From Numida meleagris (lineage: Eukaryota > Chordata > Aves > Galliformes > Numididae): a stretch of 64,000 nucleotides of DNA. The translations under genes were made by a program, and so were the position numbers. Location of the stretch: the NCBI RefSeq assembly GCF_002078875.1, contig NC_034409.1, positions 103,821,226-103,885,225 on the forward strand, given 5' to 3'. The notes beneath the pieces are model-generated. The model had not been told where the DNA came from. It ran no database searches and was given only the letters and a program-made list of their open reading frames with translations. Below are positions 33,772-45,700 of this stretch, one piece after another; within the stretch, counting starts at the first letter, position 1; every line of letters starts with the position of its first letter.

Positions 33772-36700
33772 CTTGGAGGGGGAAGAAATTAGTGAAGCCT
33801 CAGACACCTCTTTAGGGTGATGTATTTTTAGAACTAACCTGGTTTTTAGAGTCTTTTCACCTTCTCATTTGGTGCACGAAGGTGGGGAGTGAGCAAATGG
33901 CTGTGTGGTGTTCAGCTGCCTGCTGGGTTCAACCACAACAAAGATGAGGGGTTTGCCCCCAGAAAGAAGCACGTATGACTTAACTGTTAATCAGATGCAA
34001 AATTATGGCAACTTCAGACTGTAAACATATGAAAAACCTGCTTGATCTACAATTCATATTCACATGAGAATACACCACAGAATAATACTGATCCATCGTT
34101 ATTAGTATTTCACACTGTGATATAACTTTCTCTTAATGAATCAGGCATGTAAGCTGACACAAGTCCTATTGGAATTATTGGTTTCTTGTGAGTTTTGAAA
34201 TGCACACATTCAGAGGCCTGTATGTTGATTTAGGGACCTCTGCTGAGAAGATGAGTGTTAAGTGTTGAAACAACTGTCTGCTAAGAAATACCATTCTGTA
34301 ATTTTCTTTTGTGCCTATGACCCATCCATGACACCCACTGGAACTGCAGATCACGTCCCTTGTTGCCTAAATTGAAGGTGTCCTTTCCTTCTGTCATCTC
34401 CAGGGAGGATTTACTAAATTGTGAATAAGTTGGAACCTGCCATCCTTGAGACAGGCACAAAAAAAGGGTGTGTCCCTTTTGTTTCTCTTGCTTTTTAACT
34501 ACCTTCTGATTGTCAGTAGATAGCAGCAGGAAACAGGGCAGGGGAGTAATTGTGGTAGCATCTGGACAGAATCCCCAGGGGCCACAGTGAAGTAATTCTC
34601 CTCTCCTCTCTCCTCCCTCTCCAAGCTTGTCCCTTAGGCCTCCAGGCGGTGCCAGGCTCTCCCACAATGCCCACCTCATCCCTCTGAGGCCTGTCCCAAC
34701 TTCAGACGGTGGCAAGAAGCAGCAGCCTGCTGCTGTCCCCAATGGGCTCCCCAGGAAATGAAAGCTGTGGTGCCCAGCTGATTTGCATGCTCTGAGGCTG
34801 CTCCCTGATGCAAAGCAAAGGACAGCTGCAGCCATCAGAAGGCTTGTTTGAAAAGCATGGTCCTCCTCTCAACTGGACCACACATGTAGGTATAACTGCA
34901 GTTGCTTGGGAAATTTGGGTTTGATCTTCCTCAGTTTAGGCTCCCTACAGTGAACAGTCCTGAAAGTGTTCCTCTAACTCTCCAGGCTCTAGTATTTTTG
35001 CAGCATCAGGTCAAAAGCTAAGGGACAAAGGCTATTTTTGCTTTCATGTGACAATGAAATGACTTAGCAAGATGGATGAAGGAGGCACAAACCAGCCTTT
35101 CTGCTTATGAGACCTTAAGCACAGACAAGATCTGTGCCTCTGCCTTTTGGTGCTGTCCCAGAAGGACACTGCGTCCCTCCCAGCCTGTCAGGTGGCACCA
35201 TTGTGCCTGTGACTCTGTTGAGCCCTGCTTCCATCAGCCCTCACAAACTGGTCTGAGCCTTAGTGGCTAAAATAATACTAATAATAGTGCTAGCTGCTGA
35301 CATTTAGTGAGACAGGAGTGATGAACTGCTCCCACCTCCTGTTCAGAGGAATTATTTGAGAACTGGGTTCTCCTCTGTTCCCGTCATGTATATAACAGAA
35401 ACCCATTCACTAACCTTCTCAAAAAAACAATTATTCACGGTCCCAGCATCTCAATATTATTAAAAACACTTGGGCAGCATACAGAAGGCAGTAGTCTAAG
35501 ACACAAACCCACATCTCTGTGGGGTCAGCGCCACGCGGAGTGTTTCACGGGGTGTCCAGCCTCAGCAGCCTCCTGCTCCCCATACAAAGAAGGCAGAGGC
35601 CTCACCTCTCTTCATGCCCTTTCTGGGTGCGGTACAGAGCTCAATTGTTCCGCTTAGCAAAATGACAAATTTACCAATTACCCACAGACGAAGTCTCTAT
35701 TAACAAAGCAATTAGGATACCAATTATCAGTTACATACCAATTACCAATTTCAGTAGTAATTACATAATTCGGTTACCAGCTACCACATTTACACAAGTT
35801 AAAAATCATCACAAATCTTTTATTTTAAAATCCAGAATAAAAACATAATGAAATATGGAACATAATGAAATACAAACAACGGTGAGTATGATGTTAGGCA
35901 AACAGTGGGTGTTTCTGCTGCTATTTTATATTAAGAGTAGCAGCTGAAATTAAGTTGCTAAATTTGAAATTTAATATTTTATTTTTATCTAAATAAAATG
36001 TCATGTAAGATTGATCTTTTTAAAACTAATTCTCGAGAGTATTATTCTACAGGAAATCTGTGTTGTGTTTTTTTCCCAGTATTTTTTTCTAAAAAATGCC
36101 ATGCCCAATTTAAATAATCTATTTTCACTCCTGACTGTCTGATGACATACTGAACACCAACCAAAGTCTTACACCAAAGCAATACTTCTGATATCAAAAG
36201 CGAATTTCCATAAGTATGTAATTTTAGCTCTGGATCCTTGATGGAACCAATAAGAGAAGCACTTGCCAAAATCAAAGACGGCCCAAGGGTGGAAACACAG
36301 AAAAATGTGGAAACTTCAGAAAATAAACTGAGCCAATATCTCAAGTAACAGTGCCAAATTTCTCAGAACAGAATTAGTGCAACTGCTGGAGGATTCCCAC
36401 AAAGATCCGTGAGGCATCTTGTGAAAACTGATGAAATTTGGTTTCCTGCGTTAGGGATTCTCCACGAAGGTTGAGCTTAGCACATTTCCACTGGTGGCAT
36501 CAGAGACACAGCTCCCTCTATTGCCCAGAATGTGTAGGAATGGGATATTTTGGGGAGCTGAAATTCTTTAGCAGATGTGGCTGAAATAGAATGTACATGT
36601 TTGCATGTCCCTGAAGTAGGGAAGGGAAAAGGGAAGGAAAAGTGTGCCCAGTGGCACTTGACCACCAAGATGAAGAACAGAAGAGCTCAGCAAGGCGGGA

Positions 36701-39546
36701 CACTATTTGTAGCTGCCTTACAAACCCTCCAGGAGCACCAGGCAGAAGGGAATGTGCTGCCCCTTCTCAGTCAGACCAAAGGGAGGGCACTCCATCCTTA
36801 CTGACTCACCACTACTCAAACAATTTGGGAAGACTAGCTGCCAGCAGCTCATGAGAATGTCCTGGGTCACTGGTGATGCACAAGCTCCCTCAGCACAGAG
36901 ACTGAAGCTGCACTCAGCTGGCACTTCAAGGTCCTAGTCCCACAGGCATCCAGATGGAAGAAACCCAGCGGAGCACCAGCTCCCACTCATCCTTCATGGA
37001 GAGGTTTCCTTCACAGAGTAGAGAATGGGAGGATCACACTTGGGATCTCACCCCAGCATGGAGCTGGCATAGAGGTGATAAGTGTGCATCAATCTGGAAA
37101 GGAGACAGAGACACTGGATCCACTACCAATGCTCAGTCTGAGTCAAGTGCTCAGTATGCAGTGTAGAGACCCTGTTGCATGGAGAGCATGGGTTGGGGAA
37201 AGGCCCACCTCTCCTGCATGCCCAGATGGCAAGAACAGATTATCGATGTGAGCAGGAACAGGCTCTCCCCAAGGGGAGACCCAAGGGGATATCAATCATG
37301 ACTTCAGCCATACATTAGCAATAAATCAGTTTTCAGAAGGTGAGTTTGCAGAGAGGCAAATAGCGAGTTGGAGTTCACCCTCTAGACTGGTGCTTCCCTT
37401 GCATCAGCCTGTCAAGAAAAGCAGAGGCCACTGCTGAAGGAGGATGTCTAAAGCTTATATCAAACACTCATGGAAAAAGAGATTTGACTCTGCTTGCTGA
37501 CACTGTTGCATGACTGGAAAATAGATAAATCGAGTCTACAACGCAGGAGAAATTGTCACTGCTGCAAGAAGCCAGGCTAAAGTCTCTTCTCAGTGCTGGC
37601 AGCAGCCAGCTATTTATCTTTCTTCAAAATGGACTGCAATATTTGCCTTCTCGTGAAAAACACCCATGCTGAGTAGTAGGAACAAATCTGGAACTGCAAG
37701 TGTTTTTTCCACCTTCAAAACACCTCTCATTTTTAAGACCTGAATAGCTGAGCTGCAGTAATGGGAGCACGGCTACTGAGTGCAGTCAGGAGCAGTGAGC
37801 ATAAATAGTGGATTATGGTTCAAAGCACACAGTTATTAAACCAGATGCAGTGATGAAGCCAAAGGTAACGGGATCCCAAACTGACAGAATTGCCTAACTG
37901 GCCTCTGCTGGAGACAGTGTCTGTGGAATATGCACCTGGCCGAAAAAGGAGATGTCTGTGTTGGAAAGCTGAATCTCTGGAATTCAAGCAAGAAGCGTGG
38001 AAAGCCAAGAGAGCGGTATGGGTTTCATCTTGGCTACCAGCTGGAAGTATCAGCCTAGAAACATGTCTTGCAACACCAGGCTGTGGAAATTCCCTTTAAG
38101 GATATGGGCCACACGAAGTAAATCATTTCCAGATAAAAAGTGGTGAAAACTCACAATAATAACAGTACATTATGGCAGAAAATGATAAATTAAAAAAAAA
38201 AATAGCAAAACAGAAAGCTTTGGATTTAGTAACAGCCTGTTTAAGAAAAATTAGAGGAGAAAAGGGAAGGAATGCTTTTTAGAGTACCAAATCGTTGAGA
38301 ACTTTCTTCCTATCAATAACAAAATGTGAAAACACATAGAAACACAAAGGTGTCTGAGTGCAACAGGCAACATCACCCCACAGGCACATAGTTTTAAAGG
38401 ACTTCATAGGATTTTTGCTTCAAAATGCCCTCATGTTCTCAGAGTACTTGCACCAATAATTTCCAGACTTCAGAGACTTTTCCAATGAATGCACGGACCA
38501 ATAATAGCAAGCTGAAGTCCACTGCTGATGAGTGCCTCCCCAAAGCTACTGTCCTCAGCACCTGTGTGCCAGGGCTCTGCAGGACTTGGGATGAACACCC
38601 CTGAGCAAACTGCTCCTTCGTGTGTCTGCTGAGGCTTGGTGCACAGCATCAAGGCAGAAAGCACCCCCAAGCTGCCATGCCACATTCCTGCTTACTGGCT
38701 ACCACAACAGGAAGCAGCAGAGGCTGGGGGCTTGTGGGATTTCATGTTGAAGGGATTAGCACTAGCCTGAAGGAATAAGTCTGGGATTACTGATGCAACA
38801 GCAGCACGGCCCTAAGGCTTGGCTCTTCAGTCCCAATGGTGGACATGTAAGTCCTGTGAGAGACCCTGGGGAGACATCAGCACGTCTTGGACCACCTCAC
38901 TGTCCTGGGCTATGGGAAAGGTTCAATGTGAAGGAGGAGGGCTGCTGAGAAATGCATGACCAGTGTCAAAAACCCACTGCAGACCAAGCCTGCCAAGCAA
39001 GCAAGTTCAAGTATTGTGTGTGCCTCCAGGCTCTCAATGTAACCTCCCTCCTGGGAAGGATGGCCATGGGCCTGGCCTCCAGGGGTGCCCAGCATGGTGG
39101 TGAGGGCAGATGCAGAGGCTGTTGCTGCTCTCTCTGCTTGCAGAGCGCACACCCACTGGGCTCACTGATAGCTCCGACCTCCCAAATAAATAAATCCTTA
39201 ATAACAGCAAACAGGTGCAACAGCAATGCCCCAACTAGAAAAAATGCCCTGCTTGAAGCAACAGTCTTCCATTCTCCTGAGAGGGAAGCAATAAAAGCAC
39301 ATGATAAATGCAGCCATGAAGGAGGTAGGCCAGTAAGGACTTGATTCCTAGCTTGTCCTCCAAAGGCCCAGGACTGAAATAGCACAAGTTGCTCGTTGTG
39401 CTTGGGAACCTTCACAGTTTTCACACAGGAAGCATGACCAGTCTGCATCTGTAATGGCACAGCTTCTCCTTTCTCACTTTCATAAATGAAAAAATATCCC
39501 TATTGGAGCTCCTTACACACAACAGAATAGTAATAATAAAAAAGTT
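33772..39546. other. Spacer between FAM243A and the KCNE-like gene
   Basis: No firm gene. It contains a 184-codon open frame on the minus strand (34281-34835) and a 164-codon one (38966-39460). Neither has recognisable domains or clear splice context, so I do not call them genes. A possible LTR lies near 35.4-35.8 kb, and low-complexity A-rich sequence lies near 38190-38210. The part closest to 39546 may be the 3'UTR of the KCNE-like gene, but no AATAAA was found there. Confidence 0.5.
35390..35795 (-). repeat. Possible solo LTR with ACCAATTA direct repeats
   Basis: Four ACCAATT units lie between 35673 and 35750 in an AT-rich block, next to a GC-richer block (35520-35640). On the minus strand this resembles an LTR layout: an end starting TGTGGTAGC at about 35792, an AT-rich repeat part, then a GC-rich part. 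I found no second LTR, no retroviral coding sequence and no convincing target-site duplication, so both the class and the boundaries are tentative. Confidence 0.3.
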
Positions 39547-39960
39547 TCATACGTTCCTCAGAACTGCATCTGTGCTCAGTGCCTCCAGCCCAGTGATATA
39601 CTTGATGTCCTGCTTTTGCAGATCCATTAGGGCAGTGCTGTTGATGATAACAAAAGTGTCTTTGCTCTCCTTTCCTGAAAGCTCCACCTTGCTTCTCTGA
39701 GGATTAAACTTCCCAGAATAGAGATAGTCAATGTAGTTTTCAGGCTTGCTGGAAACAATGTTGCTGAGCATCATGACAAACAGAAGAAAGCCAAAAAATC
39801 CAACAATGATGAGGATATAGAAAGACGCCATTATCTCCTCCTGCATCTCCAAGGCTGGGTTGCTGTGGTTGTTGAACCGAAGGGTCTTCTTTTGTTCCAC
39901 ATACATATGGAATAATTTCGGCATGATCGAACTGCCATTTGTGTGGTTGCTGAAAGTCAT
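39547..39960 (-). CDS. KCNE-like potassium channel beta subunit, third paralogue
   Basis: An intact 137-residue reading frame in one exon. The start ATG lies 18 bases after a strong acceptor, as in KCNE2 and KCNE1. The N-terminus MTFSNHTNGSS resembles the S-N-x-T start of KCNE1 and carries sequons at N5-H-T, N8-G-S and N31-H-S. A single membrane span at about residues 47-68 reads FYILIIVGFFGFLLFVMMLS. It aligns with KCNE1 Y-V-L-M-V-L-G-F-F-G-F-F-T-L-G-I-M-L-S, sharing GFFGF and MLS. The positions of the KCNE1 activation triplet (F-T-L) are L59-L60-F61. After the span the family's basic RSKK and HSxDP segment is replaced by NIVSSKPENYIDYLYSGKF. The C-terminal 50 residues match nothing I know. 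The role is inferred from the fold: a modulatory subunit of KCNQ1-type channels. It is not KCNE2-5, and it is too diverged to be a recent KCNE1 copy. A sixth family member (KCNE6) has been reported in non-mammals, and this may be it. Confidence 0.85.
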   Translation of the reverse strand: MTFSNHTNGSSIMPKLFHMYVEQKKTLRFNNHSNPALEMQEEIMASFYILIIVGFFGFLLFVMMLSNIVSSKPENYIDYLYSGKFNPQRSKVELSGKESKDTFVIINSTALMDLQKQDIKYITGLEALSTDAVLRNV

Positions 39961-39978
39961 TTTCCCTTCCCACTCCGG
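39961..39978 (-). other. Non-coding start of the KCNE-like coding exon
   Basis: Minus-strand TTTTGTTTAGATTTGCAG is a good 3' splice site whose AG is at 39979-39980, so the exon starts at 39978. Eighteen bases of 5'UTR then lead to the ATG (GGGAAA before ATGA, with A at -3). The frame is open back through the acceptor with no ATG, so the first exonic ATG is the one used. Confidence 0.7.
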
Positions 39979-39980
39979 CT

Positions 39981-42349
39981 GCAAATCTAAACAAAACAGA
40001 ACAAAAGAACCAAATCAGCTGGTTAAAGCACTCCTGACCTTTGTGTCTTCAAGCACAGGTCTTGCACATTGTTCCCCTCCTCTGTTGTGTAACTATCTGC
40101 ATTCAGATATCTACTAGCCGCACAGCTTGCATGCTCAGAGCTACTGTGAAAGTCAATGGGAAGTTAACATAGGAATCAAGAGAATTAAGCACTGTTGTCC
40201 CCTGCATGAAAGACGTGCCTGCACATACACGGGCACGTGCTACTCCTGTATGCTGATTTTGTGCTGCTACTGATGTAGCATCAAAACCAGGAGTCAGGAG
40301 TAAGACTATCAATTCCAGTGACTACCTCAGGAGAAACAGGATGACTCACTCTTAGGTACCACCGTTAATGCAAACAACATTGCCACTGAGGTGAGAGGAG
40401 GCCAGTACTGGTGTTAGAGCACTGGCTCACAAGTAGAGAGACATTAAATCATCCTCAATAAAAGAAACTGAACTGAAAAAGAGCTGTTGCAAGGAACTAA
40501 ATAAAACCAAGCGGATATAAGTTTGTTATCTTGCTGAAAAGAAAACTTGAGAGATAAATAATTTCCTGCCAAATTACATTTCATGGGGCTGACTTCTTTA
40601 CAAGCTTCTTAGAAGTGATTTGCAGCACAAGAATGACTTAACATAGTGCCTCCATGCAAACCATGAAGACATTCTATTTTCAAAAGTCTAAAACTTTGAC
40701 TCTACCTTTCAATACCGCATCCAAATAATGGGCTTTTCTTTTCTTTCCTTTTTTTCCTTCCCTTTTTCTTTTCTTTCCTTTTCAGTTCTTTTTTCAGCAA
40801 CAATTTTCCAATTTTGATACAAATCAGTGTGTAATTTTGAGTTCTCTGAAATCCCCTTCCTTGAGAAGTATATGCTAATCTTAGAAAAGCTTTGTGAAAA
40901 TCTGCCCATAAGGTTTTGCCCTGCTGTAAATAGAAGCCAAGAGTTTTATCCTGAATATGTAACTTCCACTAATTTTATGTAATTTATTTTCCTTACTTCT
41001 GTTTCCATTACTTCGCAGCCGGTACTGGTTAACCTTAGTAGCCTTTCTGTTGCAAAGGGTCTGTACAAACTGACGATGCAACCCAAGAACTCTGAGGATT
41101 TACAACACGTGAAGGCTGGACCACTTCCATAAATCTCATTCAATCATTTAAAGAGCTGGATGTGAATAACAGAATAAAAACCTCTGAAAATTCTCTGATG
41201 AACTCCAGAGTGTTACCCATGGAAAAACTCATGGCCTGGGTTCCCAGATGGCAGCATCCTTTCCTTTCTCATCCTGGTAGCAATGGACCATTTCTCCTTG
41301 TGCCTTGTACTGGGATGGTCAGTGCAACTGACTCAAGGAAGGAAGGCATTTCCTCTCCATCCGGCTAGGATGAGCCGGTCACCTGAGTGCTGAAGAACTG
41401 ACTGGGTGTTTCAAATTGCCTGAACATCCTGGATGATTAAAATAGCTATTCCTGGTTAGGTTTCCTCCTTCTTGCAAGTATTATCTTCTAATGAAGGTGT
41501 TTACTATGCTGGTTGGGAGGTGACTGCTCTGCCCGGAATCTATTAATAGCCAAATAACCACTGCGGGCGGCTCCGTGAGCTGAGCAAAAAGTTTACATGG
41601 GACCCGTTTGCGGAGGCAGGTGGAGTTTTACCACTGCAGGGTGGAAAATGGAGATGTGGCCAGGGAACATCAGGAACTGCAACAGAAGTGGATATTTGGG
41701 ACCACAGAGCTCAGATAGAGCACAACCTTTAGCTGATCAGGATTTTTCAGCCCACACAGAAACACAGAAAGCCAAGATTCATGACAGAATACTCCCATAG
41801 ATTACAAAACTCCTCTCTGCCCCAGCCCAACCTAACTACATCTGCTTGGCTGTCGTAGAAATCGATGATCATAAAGCTTATGAGAAGTGAAAAGTGTCCT
41901 GGACTTCGCCTTCCAGAATGGGAACAAGGGCATGATGTGAAGAAAAGTGATCTGTGTCTCAACTGTAGCTAGAAGTTTTACTCTAAAAATGATGTACTGA
42001 AAGTCAGTTGACCTTCTAATAAGATTTTCTCTGTTATTCCCAAATCCCACATATCAATTATCTGCCTCTTCAGCCTATCCTGCTATGCCAGCTGCCCTTG
42101 GTTTTGTGGCTAATGCCATGGTGAGCTGCAACACCTGTGGAGGACCAAGCTCAGGGCTGTACCAATGGCCCTTCCTCTGCTTGACAGAGGGACTCTCTAT
42201 GACCACAGCCCGGACTCTTGGCTCCCATGACTCCTGTCACCTCTGGAGCAGGATCAGTCCTTTACTGATGAGCACAAATTTCGGGGTTTCAAGAATTTAG
42301 AACAAAGCACAGTGTTTTCCCACACAGTTCCTCAGACACTATTTTCTAA
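39981..42349. other. Presumed 5' intron or flank of the KCNE-like gene
   Basis: No coding exon recognised. It contains a polypyrimidine tract at 40732-40795. The 5' non-coding exon or exons and the promoter of the KCNE-like gene should lie to the right of 39980, but I could not place them. Confidence 0.45.
40732..40795. repeat. Polypyrimidine (CTTTT-type) tract
   Basis: About 60 bases almost entirely of C and T, made of CTTTT, CCTTT and similar units. It is purine-only on the other strand and could form H-DNA, but is most simply a low-complexity repeat. Confidence 0.85.
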
Positions 42350-42720
42350 AGAATCATAAAGAATTATAGAATATCCTGAGCTGGAAGGGACCCATAAAGA
42401 TTGAGTCCAACTTCTGGTTCCACACAGCACCATCCAAAAATCAGACACATCTTGAACTCTAGCACGCTTGGGTTCTGTTGCTGTCACCAGAAAGCAGAGC
42501 TCAGCGCTGCCCCTCCGCTCCCTGTGAGAAGCTGCAGCCGCCATGAGGCCTCCCCTCAGCATGCTCTGCTCTGGGCTCTGGACACACTGAGGGGCCTCAG
42601 CTGCTCCTCACACACCTCGCCCTCAGACCCTTCCCCATCTTTGCAGCCCTCCTTTGGACACTCTAATAGTTTTATGTCCTATTTGTACTGTGGCGCCCAA
42701 GAATACAGTGCTTTGTGCTC
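42350..42720 (-). mobile_element. Diverged CR1-type LINE 3' fragment
   Basis: The left end shows complements of the CR1 tail (ATCATAAAGAATTATAGAAT, then 'gagctggaagggacccat'). The remainder follows a different 3'UTR from the other copies: 'gattgagtccaacttctgg' near 42400, then CTTTGCAGCCCTCCTTTGGA near 42640. This suggests another CR1 subfamily. The right boundary is approximate. Confidence 0.7.
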
Positions 42721-45700
42721 TAAAGAAATGAAGCTGATTAAACATTGGACTGGCACTTAAAATGTCTGCAAGGAAGGGTATCACTCAGCCATGTGCCACC
42801 TCAGCACAGTAAAATCCTGCATGTACAGAAAACTTGTGCAGGGATGCATTTGTGTGTTGTATTGTTTTTTCCTCCTGTACAAAATACAACAGAATAAAAC
42901 AACACGACAGGAACCAATTCACAGAAAACAATAATGAGAGGCCTGAGACAAATGACATAACGAGTTGAAAGGGCAGAGTGTTGCCCGCACACTTTAATGG
43001 CCACCAAATTCCACCCAGGCCAAGCACAAGGCACAGTGGAGTTTTTTAACCAGAAAACAATGAGGGCCAAGCACAACTGCAGCACCACAGAAAAACAACT
43101 TGAGTATTCACTCGAAAATAAGAAAGAGGAAAACTAGAGCAGGATCTGCCTTTGGTGGTGATGGATTCGTGTCTGTGGTTGTGCCACACCAGGCCTCTAG
43201 GAGAGAGAAAACAGATCTTGTGCTTTTGTACAAACAGGGCTGTGTGTCCCCGGTCTGCAGACCCATGTACCCTTTAAGCCTCTGTGCATCAGCGCTCCTC
43301 GAGACCTCAAACATCTATATCTCCTTCCCATCCTTGAATTAGGCATGAGGTTAGAAATCTGCCTTTCTTTCCGTGGTGGGATTAATTCCCTTTCTATCCA
43401 GTCCCCTCTCCACTGCTTTTTCACACCTTAAAGGCTGCATTATTTTTCATTTTGACCATTTTCTATCTATATGGAAGGTTGTGTTCCACACGTATCAACC
43501 ATAAATATATGCTTCTGTCACCTGTCTCATAAGTAGGCATAAATCCATGCACAAAAATGCATATACACATACATGTGCTTACACTTCTCCTTTCCCCACG
43601 CACACAAACACACAGGAAGATATAAAAACACTGTCTGAGCTGCATGCATTCTGCCATATCTAGCTAATTTTCAAAAATTTTTCTAAAAATGACCAGTAGC
43701 TTGAGTGATAAACATAGCTGTTTTCAAGAGGACAGAGTTTTAGGGGAAAAAAGATCCAGTGAGTGTTTCCAAAATATTGGAAAAATTGAATTTGAAACAG
43801 TGCCTATTTATTACTACATAGGGGAAGTCAAAACAACATCTATGAAACATTGTACTTGCCCAAACAGCTTACTTACATGCAGCCTTGGCTCAGTCCTGGG
43901 ATCAGCACCTCTTCCAGCTGTCAGGCTTGCTCCCAGCTGACCAAAGCATTTAACTATTTAAGGAGCAGAGGAGAGGAGTGGCTTCTGCTTCTTGCCTCTG
44001 GCAAGTAATCACAGACACATTATGCATGAGGGAGTGTCAACAAAGTAATGTGGTAACAGGATACTGCGTGCATATGAGGCTTGTAGGACATGGGGACTCA
44101 AGGCATGTGGCTGTGTACCTCATCTTGCAGAGTGAGGGTAATGTTGACCACGACTCAGTTGTCTCAGTAAGGGGCACAGTAAAGCGTGAAAACTACTTCA
44201 GGCAGGTGCTTGCTGCTGGACAGAGCCTGTGTAAGCACAGATGTGGGTCTGGGTGATTTTTGGTTATTTGCCATAGGTCTGTCATTTTAAAATCTGACAG
44301 GAGGGGGAAAGAAAACAGCTCTGTACCTGCTCCCCCCAAATGTGTTCAGCTGATGCCACCTCACCATGCCAGAGGGAAGAGGCTGGGCAGTTATGTCTGC
44401 TTGCAGTGCACACCTACGTCCCTGCTCTTCCTGCTCTACCCTCCTGGTGAAAGGATGGGGAAAGAAAGTAGACAGGAATAGGAAAGAGGATGCTGGATGA
44501 AGCAACCTTGCTATCTTTCATCTTGTATCCTCCTGCCACAACCTCTTATATCCTGTTCTGCCAGCTGGGCAGGGGTGTTTTGTTCCGTTCATCCACCCTC
44601 CACATGGCAAAACAGCACGAGTTATACCCCTTCGCAATTAAGTCCCCCTCTAAGATCAACATACAACACCAGCCATGGCTTGCAACATTGCTGATTTAAT
44701 TCAGGCTTTGTGATGGGAGCCACAGGCTGCTGTCATGGGGTTGCTTTGTGCAACCAGAACAAAACTGAAGACACTTCAGGGGAGAGGAAAGCTCACTCTA
44801 GAGTAGGCTAGGTTTCCTTCCATGCCAAAAAATAGGAGGGAACAGGAATGGTAAGCAGGACCCCATGACAGCAGAGTACATCTGCCTTCAGCAAGCAGCA
44901 GCAATTAATGCTATTGAATTGCAGTCAGACAGATTCATAAATCTTGCTGTGGAACTCAGTTCAAACTGTTCATTTTTTCATGATTAATCTTCTCTGGATA
45001 ATGCTCAGTGCTTTGAATGTATCAGCAACTTGTTAGATGAACTGCACCTTTGGCTAACAAATGCAAAGCCAGAAAAAGGAAGATAATCAGAAGCAGGCAG
45101 CTACTGGCTGGGGAAAAGGAGATCTGAGGGCTCCCAGGCAGCAAGGCTGATGGGGAAAAGAGCTTGGGGTGGGCTCCCTCCTGCGCTTCCATCCATCCGT
45201 GTATAACCTGCTCTGCTGCCAGGCTGCGGGAGCTGTTATCCAGCTAACTGCCAGCTCCAGGAGTGAAACGTGGCACTGAGAACGTTTCTGGTCTTGAGTC
45301 ATGATCTCTCCTTAGAACAAAATACTGTAGAGAACACAAAACACCCACAGGCATGACTGTCTTGCCTTGCATCAGGCTGAGCTGGAGGCAGGGGCTGGCT
45401 GTGTCCCAACCTCTCTAGCTAGAGCACGGAGCAGCATTTGATGGCCCTTTTTCTTGAAAACAAAACCAAATGGAAACGTGTAAACACTGATAACATCCCC
45501 TTTGGTGATTATGTCCATCTGATCCCCTCAACAATATGGAACTATGAGTGGGACAGGCTCAAATCTACACCAAAGGCGGGATTTGCTTCACTCCCTGGGA
45601 TTGTGTTTGGAGCTTCCCTGCTAATTGGGAGAGAAAGGTAGTCGCAAAGGCTAATGAGTCCATCTCTCAGCACAGTTTGTCCTCCAGAAGGTCTTGCTTT

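Noticed and set aside
39961..39984. Extension of the KCNE-like frame eight codons upstream with a TTG start
   Set aside because: The codon is TTG and lies in the splice acceptor region (AG at 39979-39980); the first exonic ATG at 39960 is the expected start.
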